64,000 nt of DNA from Chitinophagaceae bacterium (GCA_019752045.1 JAIEMP010000008.1:136676-200675); one strand, 5' to 3'; counted from the stretch's first letter, positions 1-9,470 are shown. Numbers and translations: made by a program. The notes: generated by a model from the letters alone, not told the origin.

Positions 1-1
1 A

Positions 2-739
2 ACATCTAACAGCAACTGGTTAACACATATGAGTACCGTAAAAGAAATTAAGAATGTGTACTATAACCAGATAGATGATGATGTGTTTCGCATCACGATT
101 GAGTTGCAACATCAGCAACATTGGGGACATACCATTTATTACAGCGGCAATAATCTGGTGATTCGTGTAAAACGTCAACCACAGAAATTAGCATTGAGCA
201 ATTTGGTGATTGGAGTTGATGCAGGACATGGAGGCAGTAACAAAGGCGCATTTGGTATTACCGGTATCATGGAAAAAGATATGACCTTGTTCATTGCAAA
301 TGAATTGCAACAGGCACTGGAAGCAGAGGGTGCAACCGTAATCATAACACGTACAAAAGATACCACTTACGATAATCATGACCGGTTTACTTTTTTTAAA
401 GAAAAAAATCCTGATCTGTTGCTGAGTATTCATTTAAACAGTGCTGCTGATCCCATTCGTGTGAAAGGCGTGAGCACTTATTATAAACACATCGGTTATC
501 GTCCGCTGACTCAAGCCATTTTAACGCACATGTTAGACATGGGTTTAAAAGAATTCGGCAACGTTGGCAATTTCAATTTTATATTAAATGGACTAACAGA
601 ATTTCCCAATGTGTTGGTAGAAACCTTGTTCATCAGTCATCCCGAAGATGAGATGAATGTACTCACGCCGGCTTATCGCAAACAAATGGCCGATAAAATA
701 GTGCTGGGCATTAAAGACTGGCTGGAAAGCTGTAAGTGA
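2..739 (+). CDS. N-acetylmuramoyl-L-alanine amidase, C-terminal part (5' cut by window edge)
   Basis: This zinc amidase removes stem peptides from MurNAc in the periplasm during cell separation or wall turnover. The frame is open from base 2 with no stop, so the true start lies outside the window; the ATG at 29 is probably internal. Counting from that Met, residues 10-48 look like the end of an AMIN-like domain. The Amidase_3 domain follows, with VGVDAGHGG (His67), Glu82, SIHLNS (His135) and the catalytic Glu198 in LVETLF. These match the zinc ligands and catalytic Glu of the AmiC family. The family assignment is firm; the N-terminus cannot be seen. Confidence 0.9.
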   Translation, partial: TSNSNWLTHMSTVKEIKNVYYNQIDDDVFRITIELQHQQHWGHTIYYSGNNLVIRVKRQPQKLALSNLVIGVDAGHGGSNKGAFGITGIMEKDMTLFIANELQQALEAEGATVIITRTKDTTYDNHDRFTFFKEKNPDLLLSIHLNSAADPIRVKGVSTYYKHIGYRPLTQAILTHMLDMGLKEFGNVGNFNFILNGLTEFPNVLVETLFISHPEDEMNVLTPAYRKQMADKIVLGIKDWLESCK

Positions 740-857
740 TCCTGCTTACTGCATGGTAACAACCTGTTATATTATATTTCCGTTCATTTTTGTGGCTGGT
801 GGGTATTCTTTGTCAAAAAGTGTACACATGCATTTACGAAAATGAATTGCCAGGATC

Positions 858-1628
858 ATGAAAATGTTAACTACAGCACTGTTTTGCCTTTTGCTTACTA
901 TAAATCTGCATGCACAGCAGTTTATTACAGCTCCATTGAGTGCTTCATATAACGAATTGCTCGAAAAAGTGTTTGAAGGTAAATGGGATACTGAAACAAA
1001 AAGTATAAAATGGAAAGCAACAACTGCAGACAAGTATGAAATGGGAGGGATACTTGGTGATGGGTTTCTTTATACAAAACTCGATACAGCTTTTGTTTAT
1101 GAAAACAGTTTATACCTGATTGCACACACTACTTCTTACATGAAGAATGATTCCGGAGTAATTGAAAATACAAACAGTTGCCATGTTTGTGGTATACCGG
1201 TCAGCCTTATCACATTTAATATCATTGATAACTCTTATCATCTTTCAACAGTTAAACGTAACATGGGTCAACATGGTACGTTTGGAGAACCTGATTACAG
1301 TTTTAAACTGATTGATTTGGGTAACAGCAATCTCTTGTTGCAGATCAATGATGGCTATTCAGGAATGGGTATAAATTCTATCACTACTACATTTTATTAT
1401 TACGGTTCACCGGTGCTTAACATGATAAGCAGTGAAGACAACGGCGGCAGCTATGATCAGGATAAGAAAGGATATTATTCGTTTAATACCAGGTTTGTGA
1501 TCAACAATAAAAATCAAACCATTCAAGCAATTCAAACAGGCTATCGAATAGATGAAAAAACCGGTAAACGCATGGCAACAGCTAAAACAAAGTTGTGGAA
1601 GTTTGAAGGGAATAGTTTGCAGTTTTAA
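858..1628 (+). CDS. Secreted protein of unknown function
   Basis: 256 residues starting with a clear signal peptide (MKMLTTALFCLLLTINLHAQ, cleavage after AQ), so the product is exported to the periplasm or outer membrane. The mature part is rich in Tyr, Asn and Thr and looks like a beta-rich fold. A CHVC pair near residue 110 could form a disulfide. I recognise no family. It is a single gene between the amidase and the deoxyhypusine-synthase-like gene, with its own intergenic regions on both sides. Coding status is supported by the signal peptide and length; function is unknown. Confidence 0.75.
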   Translation: MKMLTTALFCLLLTINLHAQQFITAPLSASYNELLEKVFEGKWDTETKSIKWKATTADKYEMGGILGDGFLYTKLDTAFVYENSLYLIAHTTSYMKNDSGVIENTNSCHVCGIPVSLITFNIIDNSYHLSTVKRNMGQHGTFGEPDYSFKLIDLGNSNLLLQINDGYSGMGINSITTTFYYYGSPVLNMISSEDNGGSYDQDKKGYYSFNTRFVINNKNQTIQAIQTGYRIDEKTGKRMATAKTKLWKFEGNSLQF

Positions 1629-1700
1629 CTGGGGTATCTTAATTGAAACGAACCCGGAATAATTAATCTATTCCCAAGTAGTACTCTTCTAACAAATCTT

Positions 1701-1708
1701 TATTTTTG
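1701..1708 (+). promoter_or_regulatory. Bacteroidota -7 promoter element (TATTTTTG)
   Basis: A perfect match to the TAnnTTTG -7 element lies 87 bp before the start of the deoxyhypusine-synthase-like gene. No clear TTTG -33 element is seen. Transcription from here would give an untranslated leader of roughly 80 nt. Confidence 0.6.
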
Positions 1709-1712
1709 CGGC

Positions 1713-1761
1713 TTCCGAAAGTAATCGGAATTCGCAAAGTCTCCCGGCTCTTCGCAAGGGA
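1713..1761 (+). promoter_or_regulatory. Structured 5' leader of the deoxyhypusine-synthase-like gene
   Basis: Two helices are visible in the presumed mRNA leader. A perfect 6-bp hairpin pairs TTCCGA (1713-1718) with TCGGAA (1725-1730). A second stem pairs TCCC (1742-1745) with GGGA (1758-1761) around a 12-nt loop. The 7-mer TTCGCAA occurs twice (1731-1737 and 1751-1757), the second copy inside that loop. The arrangement suggests a cis-regulatory RNA, but it does not match any riboswitch class I can recall with confidence. Confidence 0.4.
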
Positions 1762-1794
1762 TCTGAAGGCGGTCACTTTTAAACGTTTAAAAAA

Positions 1795-2769
1795 ATGAAC
1801 AAAGGACCCGTTTCTCAATTTATTCAACATCACTATCGTCATTTCAACGCAGCTGCTTTAATGGATGCAGCAAAAGGTTATGAAACACACCTCAACGAAG
1901 GAGGAAAAATGATGATCACATTAGCAGGTGCCATGAGTACGGCTGAGCTGGGTTTAAGTCTGGCCGAAATGATCCGTCAGGATAAAGTGCAGATCATCAG
2001 TTGCACCGGTGCCAACCTGGAAGAAGATGTGATGAATCTTGTTGCACACAGTCATTACAAGCGTGTACCCAATTACCGTGATCTTACACCACAAGACGAA
2101 TGGGATCTGTTAGAAAATCATTACAACCGTGTAACTGATACCTGTATCCCCGAAGAAGAAGCCTTCCGTCGTTTGCAAAAACATTTGCATCGTCAGTGGG
2201 TGGAAGCTGAAGCAAAAGGCGAACGTTATTTTCCACACGAATTTTTATACAAAACTGTGTTGAGTGGTGATCTGAAACAGTATTATGAAATTGATCCCAA
2301 GAACAGTTGGATTGTTGCAGCAGCAGAAAAAAATATTCCGATTGTGGTGCCGGGTTGGGAAGACAGTACTACCGGAAACATTTTTGCCAGTTATGTAATT
2401 AAGAATGAATTAAAAGCAAGTACGGTAAAAAGCGGTATTGAATACATGGTTTGGTTAGCAGATTGGTACAGAGAGAACAGTGGCGGAAAAGGTGTGGGCT
2501 TTTTCCAGATCGGTGGAGGTATTGCAGGTGATTTCCCTATTTGTGTGGTGCCGATGATGTATCAGGATCTGGAATGGCACGATGTTCCTTTCTGGAGTTA
2601 TTTCTGCCAGATATCAGATTCAACTACATCATTTGGTTCGTACAGTGGTGCTGTACCAAACGAAAAAATTACATGGGGTAAGTTAGATATCAACACTCCC
2701 AAGTTTATTGTAGAAAGCGATGCAACAATTGTTGCTCCTTTGATCTTTGCATGGATATTGGGTTGGTAA
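1795..2769 (+). CDS. Deoxyhypusine synthase-like protein lacking the catalytic lysine
   Basis: 324 residues with the deoxyhypusine synthase fold. The NAD-site motifs are present: TLAGAMSTAELG (42-53), CTGANLEED (70-78), and FGSYSGAVPNEKITWGKL (280-297), corresponding to the SGARPDEAVSWGK region of eukaryotic enzymes. In eukaryotic and archaeal enzymes the imine-forming Lys sits in a GGGVVKHH-type motif. Here the aligned segment is GGGIAGDF (240-247) with no Lys, so the aminobutyl-transfer chemistry is unlikely to be identical. Bacteria lack eIF5A, so the role is probably in polyamine metabolism or another NAD-dependent reaction; this is inference. Confidence 0.82.
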   Translation: MNKGPVSQFIQHHYRHFNAAALMDAAKGYETHLNEGGKMMITLAGAMSTAELGLSLAEMIRQDKVQIISCTGANLEEDVMNLVAHSHYKRVPNYRDLTPQDEWDLLENHYNRVTDTCIPEEEAFRRLQKHLHRQWVEAEAKGERYFPHEFLYKTVLSGDLKQYYEIDPKNSWIVAAAEKNIPIVVPGWEDSTTGNIFASYVIKNELKASTVKSGIEYMVWLADWYRENSGGKGVGFFQIGGGIAGDFPICVVPMMYQDLEWHDVPFWSYFCQISDSTTSFGSYSGAVPNEKITWGKLDINTPKFIVESDATIVAPLIFAWILGW

Positions 2770-2917
2770 ATGAGAATATTTTTTTATAATCTTTAAGAAT
2801 GTTTAGGGTATTGCAGACTGTCTTTGCTTCTTCCAGAAGTAGAAAGGCTCATTATTATGAAATAACTCATAGCGGAAGATGTATTACTTTTAAAACGGGT
2901 TTGAATATTCAATAAAA

Positions 2918-2945
2918 AACTCCCAGTATCAAATAACTGGGAGTT
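2918..2945 (-). terminator. Intrinsic terminator, mainly for the minus-strand lipase gene
   Basis: A perfect 10-bp stem (AACTCCCAGT, 2918-2927, with ACTGGGAGTT, 2936-2945) and an 8-nt loop. Read on the minus strand it is followed by a T-rich run, so it fits termination downstream of the lipase gene ending at 3006. It may also stop the plus-strand gene ending at 2769. Confidence 0.75.
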
Positions 2946-3005
2946 ATGTAGAATAAAAACTGTTATTTAACCTCTATCAATTAATCAACAAAACCATTCT
3001 GGTAA

Positions 3006-6000
3006 TTATTGTTTGATAAATGAAATCGTCCGCCAACTGGTACCGTCAAAAGCTTTCAGGAAATAAACACCTTGAGGAAGATTGTTTAAATTGATTAAAG
3101 CTCTTTTTGAATTTGTAGGATAACTCCATTCTTTTTTCAGGTTTCCGAACCGATCTAATATTCTTAACCTAATAAAGCAGGTATTTTCTAATGCTTCTAC
3201 GTTGGCAGACGACCCGGCAGGGTTCGGCGAAATCCGCAACAGAATTGGGCCTCCACCGCCTCCATCACAATTTGGTACAGGACCTACCGTCATACTTACT
3301 ATTGGGCTTGGATCACTTAAGCCACATGCATTTTTTGCTTGTACAGTAAGATAATTATATTAAGTTTGGCCTTGTTGGGGAGTATTTACAAAGGGGGCAA
3401 TATAAAAATAGTTGCTGCCATTACCATTCATATCCTGGATGGTTTGCCCGTAATTCAAATTCCACACATGGCCAATTGCTCCGGCTGGCGTTGTTGAATA
3501 AGCTTCTGCAAACGTGCCGCATTGAACATCATAATTAGAAGGCCCAATTGATGGGGCATCGGGCAATCCAACAAAAATTTGTTTGCTTTTTGGAATCGTT
3601 TGTCCGCAAAAAATAGCTGTAGCTGTTAACGTAATATAACCAGCCTGACCTCCAACTCTTGTTAAAGTTACAGGGTTGCTGTTTGCAGATGATAATGTAA
3701 CAAGTGAAGAATTAGAACTGGACCATGTAATTGTTCCGTTTAAAGGAAGCTGATCAAATTTATAAGAATTGGATGTACAAAGATTTTCATCACCAACAAT
3801 TGTGAAGACAGGTTGGCAATTATTAGAACAGTTAAGATCATTTGGTGTGATGCCTTCCATTTCATTAAATATCCAATTTGCATTGCGGGGAGTGTAAAAG
3901 CGATGGCCGTTATTATTGACACTAAATCCATTTGAATTAGTGAACGGACCTTCTTGTGCAATAAAATTCGCCGCTCTTGATGGGTTGCCCGGGCTAACGC
4001 CAGCTACATATTTTCCGGTTAATGCCTGTAGATTAAGCGTTGTAATATCAAGAGAACTTGTTATGGGTACAAAGCAAAAATCTTCAACTGCTGTATAACT
4101 CACATTTGCAAGGCCTATTCCAAATGGTATTAACAAATTAAATGGAAAAATATCTTTATCCTCACCATCCAATTCATTCCGTACTTCTCTTGTACCACCT
4201 GGCATACCATCCCAGGGTAATTCACCTGCAGGTGAATTACTGTTTACATTTTGCAGAACAATTGTAAGATTGATAATAGAATAAAAAAACTTGAGTCTTG
4301 CATACAAGTAAATATTAAATATACTTTGAGGCCCTGCATTTTGGTTTGGCAAAGCCTTTACATATAATGAGAAAAAAATGCCCGCCGGCCTTCTTACAAA
4401 TGGCCTCGGGAAAAAATGAGATGCAGTAGTGCCTACCAATGTTGTTCCGGGAGAAAATATTTGTGTGCCGCATTCAGAACCAGAGCTTGTTGCAATAAAT
4501 TTATAGCTTGGCTGTGGGTCATTTGGTTGAAACGTTATCATGTTTCTGTAAGTAGTGCTTAAAAAAGTATTTCTTGTAAAAGTATTAACACTGGTAGCTT
4601 TTAATATTGACAATTGCCCGGTAGCAGGTTCATCTAATAAAGCATTACCCTGTATAATTTTTTGAACCATTTTAATGTCTAAACCGGCAATTGGATTTAG
4701 CCCATTTGCCAAAAACCTTGTGAGATATATTGCGAGCCTAAGGGTGTATTTGCTCCCTGGTGCGGGCTGTCGTGTGTAATAACTAAACGGGTATCCGTAC
4801 CATTTGGCCACATAGCTGGGCTGCCATACTTTGTAATTTCTGCAAGACCATAACGGATAATAAGGCCTCCCATACTCATGCCTAATATTACATTCTGCTT
4901 CGGGTTGGCAGCAGTTGCTTTCTGTTGGTTAATCCATTTTAATGCTTCCTGAAAAACAAGTACGTTGCGTAATATATCATCTGTGCCATCATTAAAATCT
5001 AAAAACACCAAATCGTAACCGGCAAGATCATCTAAGTTGGTCATGAAATCATAAGAACCTGGTTGTTCATTTAGCAGACCCCATAATTCCTTATAATCAA
5101 GGGGCTTTTTGAATAAAGGTGCCACCCTGCTTGCATCGTAACCCTCAACAATAAAAAAAGGTTTGTCTAACACACCGGGTGCTCCTGTTTTACTATACCA
5201 TACACTTAGCTTTCCGCCTTTATGCCAACCGGGTGATGGGCCAGGTACGGCAGGAATTGACATTTCAACTATATTGGGTTGAAGGCTATATCTGCCAGCA
5301 ATAGTATTATTCGCTGCAACTTCGGCTACATAAAATTCTGCATAACATTCATACGATGAATTATCAGTACAGTTCAGTTTTATTTTCCATCTCTTGTAAC
5401 CTGTATCAGTATAAGTTTTGGTATAGGGCCTGTTTAACTGGATAGTTATATATCCATTGTGGTCATTAAAATCAATCTGCACATTGCTGATTGTTTTATT
5501 GGTATTGGTATAAAAAAGGTCGCTTTTAAATAATACCGTAACGGTTCCATTGCCTGTATAATTTAATGAAGGAGTAGCTGCAAACAATGTTCGTTGCAGG
5601 TAGGGGCTCTGTGGCCGCCCTTGTACATCAAAAATTTGATTGTTTGTAACAGTAAACAGGTTTTGCTGTACTGCATTTTCGTTAAGCGCTGCATAATCTA
5701 TCAACAACATGGGAACGGCAAAAGTATAAGCAGGGTAATTACTATTTGTTTTGATGGCACTAGTAACTGTTGGCAGTTCAGGCAAGCTGGTACTGCCGTA
5801 AATCTTGCTTGCACGTATGCTTCCATACAGTACCTCCCATAAATCATTATCTACCCGGTTACTGTCGGTTAATATGCCATTAAAAATATCAAATGGCACT
5901 ATGCGTGGTCCGTATTCTTCTAAGTAAGCGGTGGGTACCTGCGATTTATCAACATATTGAAAAATAGAATTTAACTGGGTCCTTAATACATCTGTAGTTT

Positions 6001-6064
6001 GAGCGTTTCCGCTAAGGCAAAAGAAAGCCTGTACAAGCAAGATGCCTGCAAAAATCTTTTTCAT
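3006..6064 (-). pseudogene. T9SS-secreted lipase-like alpha/beta hydrolase, broken by a frameshift and an in-frame stop
   Basis: One ancestral gene of about 1,019 codons. It has a signal peptide (MKKIFAGILLVQAFFCLSGNAQ), an alpha/beta hydrolase domain with nucleophile elbow GMSMGG near residue 395 and a following THDSPHQGA, Ig-like repeats, and a C-terminal T9SS sorting domain (3006-3230) starting RISPNP. The frame shifts near 4711-4715, where a run of five T (coding strand) would need six to continue QGFLANG. A TAA at 3358-3360 interrupts the joined frame just before the sorting domain. The gene lies 28 bp downstream of a lipoprotein gene on the same strand. Two lesions suggest a pseudogene; consensus error is possible. 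Confidence 0.75.
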
Positions 6065-6092
6065 AATTAGTAAAATTTTAAATTGTTTTGTT

Positions 6093-6632
6093 TTAGAATT
6101 TCATATCAAATCGGCCTTGAGTAATTCTAACTGTCTCGCAGTTTTGTAAGGTTAAAGCAAATTCAAATGTGCCAGAAACTATCCTTTTTTGTTTATCTAA
6201 TTTTGTTATGTTTAAAAAAGCATTGTGGTTAGGAATTGTATCCGTCCACTGATAACAACAAAGAGTTACTTTGTTACAGTACTCGCCAAATCTTGTTCTT
6301 AGCTTTCTTATATTTAGTTTATAAATCCCGGCAGATTGTATACTATCGCTTGCTACAACAAAGCTGATCGAATTATTTGCTCCCTCATCATATCTGTATC
6401 CATTAAGAGTAAATGCTCCGCCCATAAATGTTTCATCGTAATAGCAGGAGAGATTAGAAAATCCATTGTCACCTCTTGGCAACCATACTTTTCCATTTAC
6501 CAAAAAGCCAGCGGTGTTTTTACCTTCTTGTGTAGCAGGTGGCAATCCGCTTTCCGGGTTATTTTTTTTGCAGTTGGTACCGCTTGATATAATGAGCAGG
6601 AAAAGTGAAGAAAGAATTGATATGTGTTTCAT
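6093..6632 (-). CDS. DUF6252-like lipoprotein (paralogue A)
   Basis: 179 residues with a signal sequence and a probable lipid-anchored Cys (SSGTNCKK, Cys21). The mature protein carries the LPPATQEGKNTAGFLVNGKVW segment of DUF6252-like Bacteroidota lipoproteins and ends ETVRITQGRFDMKF. It is clearly paralogous to the protein at 13312-13863, sharing the same LPPATQEGKNT start and VRITQGRFD end. It is the first gene of a probable two-gene operon with the broken T9SS lipase gene. Function is unknown; a surface or periplasmic partner of the secreted enzyme is one possibility. Confidence 0.8.
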   Translation of the reverse strand: MKHISILSSLFLLIISSGTNCKKNNPESGLPPATQEGKNTAGFLVNGKVWLPRGDNGFSNLSCYYDETFMGGAFTLNGYRYDEGANNSISFVVASDSIQSAGIYKLNIRKLRTRFGEYCNKVTLCCYQWTDTIPNHNAFLNITKLDKQKRIVSGTFEFALTLQNCETVRITQGRFDMKF

Positions 6633-6838
6633 CTTTTGTACTAATTAGTTTTTAAAGATAAGAACATCAAACAGGTTGATGTTTGCAGAATACAAAAATG
6701 GGGGCTGTTTATTCTGTGCAGGATGATTGGGGGGATATTTTATTAAAAACATCTTTCATATTCTTAAGCATTAATTAATTCTTTTAACAAGTTACAGTTT
6801 TTATAAAAAGATTACAATACTCTAAAGCGGGAAGTAAT
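6633..6838 (-). repeat. Duplicated upstream block with G tracts, copy A
   Basis: About 200 bp upstream of the lipoprotein gene that corresponds to the block at 13864-14069. Shared landmarks at matching distances from the start codon are a G5 run (6700-6704), a G6 run (6729-6734) followed by ATATTTT, CATCTTTCAT, and a 46-nt segment (about 6791-6838) ending CTAAAGCGGGAAGTAA. The second copy carries G6 and G12 at the matching places. A minus-strand -7-like CATTTTTG lies next to the first G run. Confidence 0.7.
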
Positions 6839-6976
6839 TATACTACATAACCTTTGCTATTGCTCAAAAAGCAAGCTATTAAAACAAATACAATGCTTTA
6901 ATATGATCAGGGTAATCAAAGCACTAAGATCATTTAATGAAACTGTAAAACTTAAGTAAGTATTGTATTGTTTAAA

Positions 6977-7155
6977 TCAACGTTCACCAACATCACCCAG
7001 CGGTTTATCTCTCTTCATCATTTCGTTTCTGTTCGCTGCTTCCCATGCAAGAAAGAACACCAATCGTGTACGTTATATGCAACCCTGTTGGACATACCCT
7101 ACAAAAAATACCAGTTTGTGGTATTGTGGCGGTTACACAAATTAAATATATTACA
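6977..7155 (-). pseudogene. Relic of the 3' end of a second M28 peptidase gene
   Basis: On the minus strand, 6977-7071 reads RTRLVFFLAWEAANRN, then EMMKRDKPLGDVGER and a stop. The intact M28 peptidase at 9471 ends RTRLVFFLAWEAANRN, then NMFVRDIPLNVPPR. Further upstream the match fades but a YHK, the likely zinc-ligand region, is still visible near 7125 before frameshifts and stops intervene. This is a decayed tail of a paralogue, in the same orientation as the intact gene 2.4 kb away. The rest of 6839-7256 holds no other gene I can support. Confidence 0.7.
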
Positions 7156-7256
7156 GCGGAAAATGACAAGGCTAAACAAATATTACAGTCCAAGTTGTAA
7201 AGGCCCACCGAAGCAACGTTTGTTAAAAGTTATTTGTCAATTAATAAACTCCTTTT

Positions 7257-7625
7257 ATGAAAAAGATCATGCTTTTACTTATCATCGCTACGATAACATC
7301 TTCAAACAGTTGTAAAAAAGTGCCATTAAATACATGTACACTAGACATGTGTGACACAAGACGTAAAACTATTATGAATGCTAAGGACTGGACAGGCACC
7401 CTAGGTTATTACAATGATATTAGGAAATGGGCTGTAAATGTTTCTATCCCTAATACTATTGATGGAATAAGAACATGTATTTTATGCATAGACATTCCAG
7501 ATAGCTTGAAAACAATTGGAAGATTTGTAACATTTAGTGGCGAGCTAAAAGAAAGTTGTGACAATCCAAAGCCAGAACTAAGAGGGCAAGAAATTTATTT
7601 CGTTAAACCTACAAATCTAAAATAA
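7257..7625 (+). CDS. Small lipoprotein upstream of the matrixin-like protease
   Basis: 122 residues with a signal peptide and lipoprotein-type Cys (TSSNSCKK, Cys19). The mature part is about 100 residues with several further Cys and no recognised domain. Its stop codon overlaps the next gene's start (TAATG), so the two are almost certainly co-transcribed and translationally coupled. The arrangement parallels the lipoprotein/T9SS lipase pair on the other strand. A chaperone, inhibitor or immunity role for the protease is conceivable but not shown. Confidence 0.72.
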   Translation: MKKIMLLLIIATITSSNSCKKVPLNTCTLDMCDTRRKTIMNAKDWTGTLGYYNDIRKWAVNVSIPNTIDGIRTCILCIDIPDSLKTIGRFVTFSGELKESCDNPKPELRGQEIYFVKPTNLK

Positions 7626-9321
7626 TGAAGAAAATTTTATTAGCACTAATATGTATATTATTATTACAATCAAGCTATTCACAAATTCGTTATGACAATG
7701 GCGGTATAAGAGATGGAAATACACAAATTGGTGAATTTGTTATTCAAGGAAATTCTTGGAATCAGCGTTTCGTAACTTATTTTTTTCAAAATACTACAAA
7801 TGATATCGTACCGCAAGCTATTGCGAGAGAGGCTATAAGGCAAGCCTTCGCAACATGGCAGGGGCAGTCACGACTTATTTCATCGAAGTTTGCAATGCAG
7901 CAGTTGCTGATATTGTGATTCTTTGGGGTGAACGAAATCATGGAGATAATTTTCCGTTCGATGATGGTGGTACAGCACAAGGAAATGTACTAGCGCATGC
8001 TTTCTTTCCTCCACCAAATAGTGGAGCACTAGCTGGGGATATGCATTTTGACGATTTTGAGCAATGGACTGAACTTACACGAGCTAACGCTTTACAACCA
8101 ATAGATTTGCAAACTGTTGCTTTACATGAAATTGGTCATTCGCTAGGGCTTAATCATTCTAATGTTGCAGGTGCTATTATGGCTGCTAATTACACTGGAA
8201 GTAATAGAATTTTAGCTGCAGATGATATTGCGGGAATGAGAAGTATTTATGGACAGAACGTAGATTTTATTACAGGGCCAAATAGTATTACAACCTCTGG
8301 CACATTTAGCATTGCGGAAACTTTACCTGTAGGATATAATTTAACATGGAGTGTAAATAACCAATGTGTAACATTAGCAACAAACGGTAATAATGTTACA
8401 GTTAATAGTATAAATTTTACTGGCACAATAATACTTACAGCTACAGTTACAAATGGATGTGGTACATTAATTTTCAACAGACAGATTTCAACTACTGGCA
8501 GTAGCCTATCAATAAATGGAGCAACAAGTTTTTGTAGTGGTACAAGCACGTATTCGTTGCCAAATTTACCTGCAGGCACGAATGTTACATGGGATTTGAC
8601 ACACACACCTATAGCTCCAAATGTTGCATCCATTCCGGCAGGAAGTACTGGTAACAGTGTTGTTGTAACTGGCTTTGGCAATGGGAGAGTTGGCCTTTAT
8701 GCTACATATTCAGGGTCATGTAATTCACAACCAATAACAGTTACCCGAACAATAGGCATTGGCATTTCAGATTTAAACTTACGATTTCCAAGACAAAACC
8801 CAAGAGTAACTGGACAACCAATACAATACACTAATGTAAATGTTGCAACTCAATACTCAATTGGCACAAATCCATTTCCTGGCGCCTCCGAATCTTGGAC
8901 AGTAGGCACCGACGACCCAAGTTTTAATTGGTCATATAATATTTCAACAGGAGTACTAAGCTATTTCTTTAGTAACGTTGATAGAACAGCTACATTCTAT
9001 GGTTCATCCACTAATTCATGTGGTTCAAGTAGTGGGTTTATATATTTGAAATCAGTAAGCGGTGGTGGTCAAGGTGGAGGTGTTCCATTAAGGGCTTATC
9101 CGAATCCTACTTCTGGTGTTTTGACGTTAGAAGCTATTGAAGGTAACTCATTTACAGAAATTAAAATAATTGACAAAATGGGAAATATTAGAAAATATTT
9201 TAAATTTTTAGGTAAAACAAAAATGACATCGATAAATGTTTCGGAACTTCCCTCTGACATTTACAATATTCAATTTTTTGACGGTAAACGTTGGACAACT
9301 CAAACCTTCATTAAAAACTAA
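7625..9321 (+). pseudogene. T9SS-secreted matrixin-like metalloprotease with a frameshift
   Basis: The N-terminal part (7625-7918) has a signal peptide (MKKILLALICILLLQSSYSQ). The catalytic domain continues in a different frame from about 7876. It has HEIGHSLGLNH at 8125-8157, the HExxHxxGxxH zinc site, with the Met-turn AIMAANY after it. Ig-like repeats and a T9SS sorting domain (RAYPNPTSG to TFIKN) follow. Restoring one T near 7875 joins the frames as QSRLYFIEV, typical of matrixins. The C-terminal modules resemble those of the broken lipase. The protein would be an extracellular zinc protease; the single lesion could be real or a consensus error. Confidence 0.75.
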
Positions 9322-9335
9322 TAGTGGAAAAAAGT

Positions 9336-9376
9336 ATTAAGCCAGGTTCCCAATTAAAGTGAGAACCTGGCTTAAT
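9336..9376 (-). terminator. Convergent terminator between the matrixin-like and M28 genes
   Basis: A 14-bp perfect stem: ATTAAGCCAGGTTC (9336-9349) with GAACCTGGCTTAAT (9363-9376). The minus-strand reading is followed by ACTTTTTT, so it fits best as the M28 gene's terminator; it can also stop the plus-strand protease transcript. Confidence 0.8.
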
Positions 9377-9470
9377 CTTTACCGGGTATGCTTACAACAT
9401 GGGGTTTTATGCAAATGTTGCTGGACGGTGCTAAGTTCAACATTTTGTTCATCAGTGGAATACAATTCCT

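Noticed and set aside
2811-2822. TTTAGGGTATTG resembling the end of the duplicated lipoprotein upstream block
   Set aside because: Only 12 bp match and the flanks differ, so it is not counted as a third copy.
7005-7208. A 67-codon minus-strand open frame in the relic region
   Set aside because: It is not in the frame of the M28 relic, has no signal or domain, and overlaps decayed sequence.
8247-8681. A 144-codon open frame antisense to the matrixin-like gene
   Set aside because: It is a shadow of the Ig-like repeat region with no start signal or family features.
9385-9399. A 15-mer GGTATGCTTACAACA shared with the complement of 19492-19506
   Set aside because: Both copies are intergenic, but a few 15-bp matches are expected by chance in 64 kb and the similarity does not extend further.
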